Below, in pieces: positions 55,319 through 64,000 of a DNA stretch of 64,000 nt. Made by a program: the position numbers and the translations under genes. Position 1 is the first letter of the stretch; the number at the start of each line of letters is the position of its first letter. The DNA lies in the NCBI GenBank assembly GCA_015680905.1, contig CM027378.1, positions 7,421,001-7,485,000 of the forward strand, read 5' to 3'. The notes below the pieces were generated by a model that made no database searches, was not told where the DNA came from, and saw nothing but the letters and a program-made list of their open reading frames with translations. Origin of the DNA: Coptis chinensis (lineage: Eukaryota > Streptophyta > Magnoliopsida > Ranunculales > Ranunculaceae).

Positions 55319-57271
55319 ATGGCAAGCCTCGAAGCTCAAATCCAAAGCTTAGCAGGTCAGCTAGGTACCATGAATGAGCACATCACCCTGCTAAGGCAGG
55401 AGAATGTTGCTCTGAAAGCACAAGTGGACGCGCAAACTCCACTTGGTGCTTTAGCAGAAGACGGTATCAACGAAGTAAATCAGTAGATTAACGAGCTTTC
55501 ACAACGAATAGATCAGAGCATAGTCAAGAAGGACGCCACCCAGATCGTTCAGAAGATGCTAAAGACGTACCGGGCATCCCCTTTCACTGCTGAGGTACTC
55601 AGTAAACCTTTCCCTCCAGATTTCATCCAACCAAACTTCACAATGTACGATGGCAGCACGTGTCCAGGTCAACACGTAGCTCGCTGCATTCAAAGCCAGT
55701 TCGATCATCTCCATTGTCGTTTGTTTCCTGCCAGCTTGCAAGATGGCGCTCTCGATTGGTTCTTTTCACTCGAGCCAGACTCGATAAAGAACTCCGAGAA
55801 TCTCACCGACCTGTTCGCTAGCCAGTATGTCCACAATAGGCTTAAGAAAGCAGATCTAGATTCACTTTTTCTAGCTTTCACTAGGCGAAGATGAAACCAT
55901 CCGCGCCTTCTTAAGTCGGTTTAAAACCGAACTACTTGGCATGGAAAGCGGCCTCAAAGAGTCATTTGTAACATTAGCATTCTCTAACGTCTACCGAGTG
56001 CGCAACACAGCGCTCTCCATATCGCTTATGAAAGAAAGTCCAGAAACTTTGTCTGAGTTGTACACTCGAGTAGACAAGTACATCAAGTTGCAAGAAGGCC
56101 TGAAGCGTCATGGCTTGACAGAAGAACAAGAGGTGGCAGCGATCTCTGATGACGCCCCACCTTCAAAAAAGCGAACTAGACAGCAAGGACAGAAGTTTGG
56201 AAATAGAACAAACAACAATTGCGAGTTCACTGTACTCACTTGATCTCCCAGTTACATACTAGAAAAGATCAAGAGAGCTGCCTATTACCGACCTGATGTG
56301 CAGCAGCCAGAAGATCGACCTGGCAAGCCTTACTGTGCCTTCCACTGAGCAAAATGTCATGAGACCGATGAGTGCTGGGGGCTCAAGCACTACCTCCAAG
56401 ACCTCATCGAATCAGGGCATCTCAAACATTATGTCAGTATATCGCTGATGGTGACCTGTGCCATAAGCTCATGGCTCGCAGGGAACGGAGTAGATCTCCA
56501 CCTCGCCATAATCGCCAAGGTGTCCAAGCTCGTTCCCGTAGCAGAAGACGCCCTAGCGACCGTTCCCTTCATGAACGCCGTCAGCACTCTTTAGACAGAG
56601 ATAATGACAGAATGATACATATGATCACTTTCTAGGATGATTCTGTTACATCTTCTAGAGAAAAAAAGAGGAGTGTAGGCGCTCTCCAAGAAGTCTACCA
56701 GTTCTCTTCACAAGCCGCACCTGCCCCACGCAGTTCAGGTCGCATTTCAAGTGATATAACTTTCACAGAGGCCAACCTCAACAAAGTTTGCCTCCCTCAT
56801 AATGATGCAGTAGTTGTCAATGTCAAAATCAGTGACTGGACAGTCAAACGTGTCCTGATCGATCCTGGCAGTTCGTGTGACATCTTGTTCTATTATACCA
56901 TCAAAGAGATGAACCTGCCCAAGTCAGTATTCATAGATCCAATAACTCCTCTCTATGGGTTCAATGGCTCCCGAGGCGACCCAATTGGTGACATCATACT
57001 CCCAGTTTCCGTTGGATCCAGGGAGGACAAAGTCAGCTTCAACACGCAATTCAGCGTTCTAGACATCCACTCGTCCTACAATGACATCCAAGGATGTAGA
57101 TGGATCCATCAAATGCAAGCTATACCATTAACACTACATCAGGTACTCCGCTTTCCAGGCCCCAGAGGTATGATGGAGCTTCGCACCAACCAGCTCGAGG
57201 TCTACCACTGTAATCAGATCCTCTCAGTGAACAAATCCGATAGACCTTCTGAAAAAGCACGCAACACGTAA
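55319..57271 (+). pseudogene. Gypsy gag and protease region
   Basis: Gag starts at the ATG at 55319 (MASLEAQIQSLAGQLG, coiled coil). The gag domain has FIQPNFTMYDGSTCPGQHV, CRLFPASLQDGALDWFFSL and LTDLFASQYV (55.6-55.86 kb); the tail has SLMKESPETLSELYTRVDKY (56.03 kb) and an Arg/Ser-rich part (56.5 kb). The protease part has VLIDPGSSCDILFYYTI and LYGFNGSRGDPIGDIILPV (56.85-57.0 kb), then YNDIQGCRWIHQMQAI. Same organisation as the Tat element at 41.9-43.9 kb but clearly a different family. Inactive. Confidence 0.88.
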
Positions 57272-57276
57272 TTATT

Positions 57277-58783
57277 TGTGTCGTTGTTTGTGTTACGTAT
57301 CTTTTGCAAATCTTACTTAGCCTAATATATATTGATTAGTATAGTGGCTAGCAAGGTATCAATCCTACTCTAAATAACTAGTTGATAGTAATAGAAATTC
57401 CTAATCTAAATTACTTTAATGGATGCAAGTAAAAGATGTGGCTAAGTAATAAGTAATATATGGTTGATTTGATTTGAGATTTAAACTATGCATAAAATAA
57501 ACTAAATTAAATATATGAATATGAATCAAGAGAGAGAATATCTTGGGAGAGATGAATCCACCAAAATCATAGAATTAGTCTAACAGATCTACCTATCATG
57601 CTTAATATAAATCACCAATAGAAACTCACCATACCTACAAACCTTATGCTCATAACCATGATGATAATATGTGGCTTTCAACGTGCTTTCTATCTTTCCA
57701 TCAAATACTTCTTCAATCTCCAATGATATCTTCTATCTAACCAAATTGTGCTTTAAGTGGCATTCAATATACAACTCTAGGTGCCATGGAAAATCCACAT
57801 GTGGCATTAACCATACAACTAATTGAGGTGCCATAAAGAATCCAATCATCACACTAGAACACTAAAACTAGAAGAAAAGAATCTAGGATTTGTGGTATTT
57901 GGCTCTACACAATCTTGAATTACCCTAAGACCTCCTAACCTCCCGGGGAGCGTTAGATCAATGGATGAATAAGAAGAAACTCAATGAGGGATTTAAACTA
58001 AAACATGATAGAAGAAGAACTAAACTAAAACATACAAAAAAGGCTTCATCTCCCCTCCCAAGAGAAGGGAAGTTAGCCCCTCATACTATGCTATGAACAC
58101 AATATGAAAAGGAATAATCTTTATAGCTATTAATGGTGAAAAGGTCTGAACTTTCTTCTCTCTTAATTCTAGATCTAAGATGCAAAAACTAAATTTCCTA
58201 GATGATTGTAAACTGAGGTTTTTGTGCCTTATATATTGGCTTACATGCTCGTCTGGATAAAGATCCGAATCCCATGTTTATTTGGTGTCAAACTCTCTGT
58301 AATCTTTCTAGAAGCAATCCTTATAAAGTTGGATTCGGTTGGGCCAAAGTTGGACGTGGCCCACTTTGTTCTGCAGGCTATTTAAAGTAAGTCAGCAGCC
58401 GACCTCGATAGCTTTCAGTTTCCTAATTCTTGTGAAACTCTGACTTCTTTTCCATGTTAATCTCATCTTCCTATGAAGTCGAAATTAAGGCTTTGAGATC
58501 AGATTGAAGACTCTTCTAACTCAATTATTATCCTCTTTTAGAGTCCCATTAGGCTTGGCACTTATGGAGACAAATATGACATTTTTTTGCCCTAGGCCTT
58601 TAGCTGTAATTCCCAGTGACTCCTTTTTGACTTGTTTGACTTCTTTTCCCTCCATATTTCACATTTAGGTTCTTTGACCTGCAAAAACTCAAATTGCATC
58701 ATATTAGAATATTTAAATATAAAATGGAGACTAACATACACATAATTGGGGTTATAAATCATTACTTTTGAGCACTTATCACA
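57277..58783 (-). repeat. 3' LTR of the Athila-type element, about 1.5 kb
   Basis: On the minus strand it starts TGTGATAAGTGC, just after the purine tract, and ends ...CAAACAACGACACA at 57277. Length and start word fit Athila-group LTRs. No second LTR in the window, so ends are inferred from the purine tract and from the break in the Gypsy gag-protease frame. Confidence 0.7.
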
Positions 58784-59544
58784 ACCCCCAACTAGCATTT
58801 TGCTAGTCTCTTAGCAAATATATGTTATACTAGAGAAGTGTTCAAAGCTAACAATACTAATTAAATAATAAACTAACTCACTTTCGCAGGCATCGCGGTT
58901 GCATTTACCATATGCAACAAGGCCTTAAACCTTTAAGTTACCCTTAAAGGACGAGTTATAGCCTCGTGAGGGTTTTCAGTTGATATACCCACAAAATCAA
59001 TTTTACATATGAACTATGGTGAAATCTAGAGAAAACAACTTTTTCAGTTAAAATGTCTAAATCAAAAAGTTATTACTTATCATACCCATGATCATAAAAC
59101 ATTAGGCTAAGGTTCTATTCTTAAAGATAGAAAAGACTGACTAATCATCCTAACTAGAGCTTATTCATTTTTAACCATTTTGATTCCTTTCTCTTTTCCA
59201 AGCAACGGAATTTCTACCTTACCTTTGGATTAGTATTTTGACTTCAAATCTCACCATTTCATACACTCACAAGAAAATCTCTCTCAGATAAGTTTTCTAT
59301 TTTACCTCCATATGTAGGGAAATGAGTAAAAAAATAGAACATCCCACACATTTAGTCAGAAAGACGAAAATTTTCAAATATATAAATAAAGTCTCATGGA
59401 AAGAATGTCAATCACATTTGAAGTGTCGGGTCCTTCACTTTAGCATCCTCTCACCTATTCTACACTTCATATCATACTTTAGTGATAAGTCTGGGTATTA
59501 AAATGGGGCTTAGGACAGGTTAACAAGAAAAGGGTAAAAAGGAT

Positions 59545-59660
59545 TCAAAAATTTCTGAGAATATACTAAAGACTTTTTGCTTTTGACCTTCTTGGAAATT
59601 TTCTTCACTTGTAGACTGCAACACTTGACCTCTATCACTACTTTTGCTCAATTATTTATA

Positions 59661-59692
<32 letters not shown>

Positions 59693-59805
59693 TTTTTTTA
59701 ATTGAGCAAAAGGAATGATTTTCTTCATTTGACTTTAGTAAAATTTCCTTCAAAAATCTTCTTCATTCTAGCTTTCTCTTTAGTCTTTAGAAATCCTCAG
59801 AAATA
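59545..59805. repeat. long imperfect inverted repeat around a pyrimidine run
   Basis: The centre is exact: CTTTTGCTCAATT at 59641-59653 and its reverse complement at 59700-59712, with a loop of 46 nt that is mostly T. Further out the arms still match in part: ATTTCTGAGAATATACTAAAG on the left against the reverse complement of CTTTAGAAATCCTCAGAAAT on the right, and GGAAATTTT near 59600 against AAAATTTCC near 59745. Total arm length about 100 bp. Confidence 0.8.
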
Positions 59806-60787
59806 TGGATAAGGCTGATAATATGGGATATACTCCTTATCTGGAGTTGGGTTTAAGATGGTTGGTTTAAGAATAAAAGGTTTAATATATAAGGCTCAAA
59901 AGTGGTTAATATGATAATCCTACTAGGTGGGATAAAGGCTGATTGGGTTACTACTTGACTTATCAGTATGATATTCCGCTTTGAATAGACTACAAGACCT
60001 AATGGCTATCTCCCCAGTTGATGCCACCTCGTGATTGACCAAATCAAGAATAAATGAGACTATACAACGAATTTAAGCACTGAAAAATGGTTGAGTCAAC
60101 TTGGACTCAGATTTACGTAAAGACTTTCCAAGGAATTAAAATTGAAAGGCTCAAGTCTCACAGGTCAAGTCTCTGTACTAATCATCTAGTTTGGTAGAAG
60201 TTTAAGTTGCTCTTTCATTTGAAATTCCTCTAGTGGTGTATTATATGAACTTACTTTAGACTAAGACTTTTATCAGTGAGATCTATTTCTAGTAATAGAA
60301 ACTTAGTCTAAAAGTCTTACTAATCCTGGTCATGACTTATAATTTCCTATTTCATTAGCCAGTTTAAACGATAAAAATATACTTTTCACCTAGAATCACC
60401 ATAATTCACATATAAACTTCCCAAATATTGTAATTAAAATATTGCAAAATTTTAATTCTCACCCCCCTAACTAAATTAGGCAATGTCCTCAATGACTAAA
60501 TAAAATAACTGAAAGCTTACCATAATTGAAATAATCAGAGAAAAGGAGGGATATTACCTTAAATGCATGCAAAATTACATCAACTAAAATCTGTAGAATT
60601 TATATCCTTAACAAAACAAATAAGAGTGATGATTTATAAGGATCAATAATTACTACAACGACTAAATATTTGTCATGTGCTCAATCTGTAGAGTGATACG
60701 TCTCTAAAAAGACAGAGAAAATGTGCTAAAGTGGAATGTAAGAGTCACATGTACAAATGACACGACTGAAAAATAAAAAATAAACAA

Positions 60788-60788
<1 letters not shown>

Positions 60789-60822
<34 letters not shown>

Positions 60823-60855
60823 TTAAATCAATAGTAATAATAATAATTTAAATCA
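60789..60855. repeat. (AAT)n microsatellite
   Basis: About eleven AAT/TAA units at 60789-60823, then TTTAAATCAATAG and a second, shorter TAATAATAAT run with the same tail, so the tract is partly duplicated. Confidence 0.9.
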
Positions 60856-60960
60856 ATAGTTTCATTGTTGCACGGAATACAAGATTTGTCTCTGCCTACA
60901 AATAAAAGTGATAAAACCATAATAGACAATCAAATACATGAGTGATCAAAAATAGTTTTA

Positions 60961-62030
60961 AAGAAAATGCGGAACTGTGAGCTAAGTCCAAATTTTTCTA
61001 CCAGAAAATCAGTTATGATAATAAACTCGGTTTCATTATCCCATTACAACTCCATTTTCCCAGGCCACTCGCCTTCTCATAATCGATTCGACAATCATAA
61101 AAACATCAAACAATATATTTTCAGGACATTTGTCACCCTTAGAATACAAGAGACAATCCCAACCCCGATATTCGCATTCTTGTTTAAAAAAAATCCGTTT
61201 ATGGCATTGTTATCAAACAACTCTCCATAACAGAGTTCGGCATGAATTTTTCGTTTGGTCGTCATGTTCAACCGTTTGCGAACTTATCCTCGAGCTGTCA
61301 TAATGGAGATGGCCATACAGAAGGTAAACTAACACAACAACACTACTAGAACAAATCGCAAAAACAGGTTGCTCATTAAACCAAAAAATCGCCCTGTACA
61401 CCAAAAACCTTGTTTCTCCGAAAATTTTCAAGCCTAACTACGGCACCATTCCTTCTTCACAGTTCAACACCCATTACTACCTTCATGTTTTTCCCATTCT
61501 CCTCAATCAACAGCCAACAAAAAAAAGAAAACAAACTGAAAAATTAATTCAAATCGCGAATTTCAGCCACCCATAATCTAAACCGAAGCGGTGATACAAG
61601 TGTTGAACACGGCGGTCGAATCTTGAGCCACCCATAATTCAAATCCCATTATGCTTGACCGGCGGTCGATCTTCTTGGTGAGCAAGTGTTGTTGAACTGA
61701 CGATAAGGCCTCGATCGGGCTGGAAGTTGCGGGTTGTGGTGGGTGGAGTTAAATTGTGATGAGGTGGTTGTTATTTGTGACTTGCGGCTGGAAGTATGCG
61801 ACTTGTGGTGGGGGCGGCTGGAAGTGTGTCCGAAGAGGAAGAAGGAGTGTGGGTGTTTTGGGAAGAAGAAGAAGAAGTTTTTTTTTTTTTTTGGTTGTTG
61901 GGCTTTTTGAGTTTTAAGGCCCAAAATCGATTTTAGAGAGTTTTACTAGGGTTGGGATTTAAAACAAAGTGGGATTCTAACTTATCGGGTCGAATAGAGA
62001 TCTAGTTAAGTAATGGAGAAGAATTCCACC
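60961..62030. other. compositionally distinct block in the Athila non-coding region
   Basis: Less AT-rich than its surroundings. The minus-strand read from 62000 has AACCCTAG (telo-box-like), GGGCCTTAAAA and AAAGCCCAAC words typical of plant housekeeping promoters, followed by a low-complexity Lys/Phe/His/Ser-rich frame (61924-61649). It could be a captured host 5' region or part of the element itself; no boundary repeats were found. Confidence 0.35.
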
Positions 62031-62853
62031 TTACTAAAGCACAACTTAACATATATATATGTGTCGGCAAGATACACTTCAAAGCTCATATCAATTTCAT
62101 TCTTATTCATAAAAACTAATCACTCACTCCATAAACTATTGATATTTTAAGAAATTAAAAACAACTAATCCCATGACAGTAGAAAATAAAATTAACATCT
62201 ATGTAAACTCTTCCATATACTATATCATAACGAGTAAAAATAGATTAATTCTCCGTGCTCTTGATACTTAAAGCTCCTTTCCGAACATTTTGTGGTGATG
62301 GGATAGAGAATACAGAGATGTAGAAAGTGTTGATGTAGTGAACGCAAGAGACGCTACAAAATATAGCTTTATAGGAAAACTTTTCAGAAGTGCTCCACGT
62401 CGTTACTAGTCCTAATCATTGAAGCTACTGACTTCGACGTTTGGGTAGATTTCAACTCCTATCTTAACTCGAATTCCAAAATCTATCGACTCTCTCTCTT
62501 TTTCCTTGCACTAATCGGGTTATGTTGGACTATCCTAAGTCCTCTATCATTGTTTGAATTGGATTTGGAGAAAGCTATCACAGTTGGAAATATAAAAGCT
62601 CAAGAATCATCAACTCACCGAATTCTTTAGCTTTATATTTCAAAGACCGTGTTCAGTGCACGATCTATTTTATTCTATTTTTGTTCGATTTTCTTGTCAT
62701 GAGATACTATCTATTTAAACTACTTGGGTTGCCTCCCATAAGCCACGTTTAATGTCGCCACCGACATAGAGAGGGGAAACTTAAGGTTACCCCCTAACTA
62801 GATTTTTTTTTTTAGGTAATTTTTTTTTTTTTTTTTTTTAATTTGTGGGTATT

Positions 62854-63914
62854 TTATAGTCGATTCCTAGACTTAAAACTTGTTTGTAATCCAATTTTTG
62901 CTCTTTTTATCTTTCTTCTTTTCCATCGTGGCCTATACATTTTAGTAGAGGGCTTAGTCATCTTAATTAAATCTTTAATAAATCTACGATTAAAAGTAGC
63001 TTGACATAAAGATGCTTCTCGAATGTCTTCTATTTTTGTATGAGGTTGACCAGTGTCTAGCAATGTATTAATATGATGTATAACACTATCCTTGTTATAA
63101 TTCATGCCTAATTGTGATACACATGATAAAAATGGATCTTTGTAGTGAGTGTTCCTAAAACTTTTATTAGCTATTGTGTGTACTATACATAGATCATCCA
63201 TCTTTTCCGTATCATCGTCAGGGTTTCTAAATAGTGTAAATATGTTTACATCTACTCTCATATTCCCGAAAGTGATAAACATGTTCCCATTCCTACAATT
63301 AATTAAAGCTTCTGCTGTAGCTAAGAATGGTCTACCCAAGATGATAGGAATTTGGTTTCCATTTGTAGGTAAAGTGTCAAGAACTATAAAGTCAACGGGG
63401 TAATAAAAATTAGAGACCTTGATAATCACATCCTCTATTATTCCTCGTGGAATCTTAATAGATCTATCAGCTAACTGTAGTCTAACATTTGTTGGTTTCA
63501 AGTCTTTTAACCCTAGTCGTTTATAAACCGAGTATGGTAATAAATTCACACTAGCACCTAAATCCAATAATGCTTGATCGGTGTAGTCGCCTCTCCTATT
63601 CTACACATAACCGTAGGACTACCGGGTCCTTATGTTTTACTACACGGCTTTGTTCGTAGAAAGGATGAACAACATTGTGCAATAAAAGCGCCCTTAGGAA
63701 TATTTGTTTTCTTCTTTACTAGGTCTTTTATAAATTTTGCATATGAAGGTATTTGTTTAATTGCACTTAGAAAAGGAATATTGATATGTAGATTTTTAAA
63801 AATATTCATGATCTCATTATATTGTGCTTCCTTTTTGTTATCTTTTAACCTAGAGGGGAATGGTGCGGGTGGAATTTTTCGGGTTACCCGCTTCTTTGGT
63901 TTTCTCAGTTTCAA
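62854..63914 (-). pseudogene. Athila gag C-terminus and protease
   Basis: Minus strand. Gag end: NKKEAQYNEIMNIFKNLHIN and IPFLSAIKQIPSYAKFIKDL (63.9-63.65 kb), the conserved Athila gag tail. Protease: MDLGASVNLLPYSVYKRLGL (63.56 kb), LKPTNVRLQLADRSIKIPRG, FYYPVDFIVLDTLP, IPIILGRPFLATAEALINC (about 63.3 kb). A short basic tail ends at 62854 and no RT follows. Inactive; the start of gag lies beyond the right edge. Confidence 0.88.
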
Positions 63915-64000
63915 CTGACTTTTCCTTATCTTTTGTTATAACAACTTCATCAGAATCAGGTATGTCAACTTTGTTATCTACTTTCTTTCCTAACCTAAAG

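Larger units (their letters stand above)
54688..57276 (+). mobile_element. Gypsy retrotransposon (Tat-like), left part, interrupted by Athila
   Basis: A probable 5' LTR starts near 54688 (TGTGAGGGAG) and ends at 55246 (CTCCTTTACA), followed by TTGGCACCGTCTGTGG. Gag-protease coding at 55.3-57.27 kb stops where the Athila LTR begins at 57277. The rest of the element, if kept, would lie beyond the right edge of the window. The LTR start is uncertain because no second LTR is present. Several breaks. Confidence 0.8.
58794..60960 (-). other. Athila 3' non-coding region
   Basis: AT-rich, no long frame on either strand. It holds a long inverted repeat (59545-59800) and an AAT microsatellite (60789-60823). 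Such long untranslated regions before the 3' LTR are usual in Athila elements. Confidence 0.6.
57277..64000 (-). mobile_element. Athila-type Gypsy, 3' part; continues past the window
   Basis: Minus-strand element. From the right: end of gag and protease (64000-62854), a post-coding segment with GGGAGGCAACCC (62720-62740), 4 kb of non-coding DNA, purine tract AGTTGGGGGT (58784-58793) and the 3' LTR (57277-58783). No RT, RNase H or integrase coding is seen between protease and LTR, so this copy looks like a gag-protease-only, large non-autonomous form. Its left end lies in the Gypsy at 54688-57276; the target duplication cannot be tested. Broken. Confidence 0.82.

Noticed and set aside
61649-61924. 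Lys/Phe/His/Ser-rich minus-strand frame as a small gene
   Set aside because: Low complexity, includes a translated poly-T run; kept only as part of an unexplained block.
63149-63403. Plus-strand frame over the Athila protease
   Set aside because: Shadow of a clear minus-strand protease.

Overview
This is repeat-rich nuclear DNA from a flowering plant, most likely a eudicot. I infer that from spliced, broken copies of plant families (F-box/DUF295, F-box/FBD/LRR, exportin-2/CAS, plant mobile domain) set among nested plant LTR retrotransposons, a Mutator-like element and MITEs. I see no bacterial-style operon, CRISPR array, rRNA or tRNA gene. No gene in the window looks both complete and intact, and no non-transposon system is evident.

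Layout. 1-405: last exons of an unidentified host gene. 1802-7082: a complete Mutator-like DNA transposon (MULE) with ~215-240 bp inverted ends, a perfect 9-bp target duplication, a decayed spliced transposase and an internal 122-bp tandem array. 7355-7620: a small hAT-type element. 8109-9316: an F-box/DUF295 pseudogene. 9427-9874: a Tourist-like MITE flanked by TAA. 10021-17943: an old Copia remnant whose LTR was split by a second Copia (11974-17787, TSD CTTTA). 17944-24531: the 3' half of an FBD/LRR F-box gene, cut at one end by the old Copia and split in an exon by a compact Gypsy element (18446-23922, TSD GTTCC). 26029-37419: a Copia (TSD GCAGC) with a Gypsy (26414-32311, TSD AAAAT) nested in one LTR. 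37500-38404: a minus-strand exportin-2 pseudogene. 38576-41562: a Tourist-like terminus followed by a four-exon plant-mobile-domain pseudogene that runs straight into a 5'-incomplete Tat-lineage Gypsy (41563-53217). 54688-57276: the left part of another Gypsy of the same broad group, interrupted by an Athila-type Gypsy (57277 to beyond the window edge) of which only gag-protease, a long non-coding part and the 3' LTR are seen.

Most notable. Two different Gypsy elements (18446-23922 and 41563-53217) carry, on the strand opposite to gag, a related reading frame region between a tandem-repeat block and the 3' LTR. One of them has lost all pol coding yet still carries this antisense region. Both also have tandem arrays (94 bp; 88 bp and 66 bp) in the same relative place. 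Antisense ORFs and repeat-prone 3' regions are known for the Tat/Ogre group, but their function is not settled.

Nesting order, from target duplications: FBD gene, then old Copia, then inner Copia; FBD gene, then compact Gypsy; Copia 26029-37419, then inner Gypsy; Gypsy 54688, then Athila. Hand comparison of LTR pairs gives about 4-6% difference for three elements, suggesting insertions on the order of one to a few million years if usual plant rates apply.
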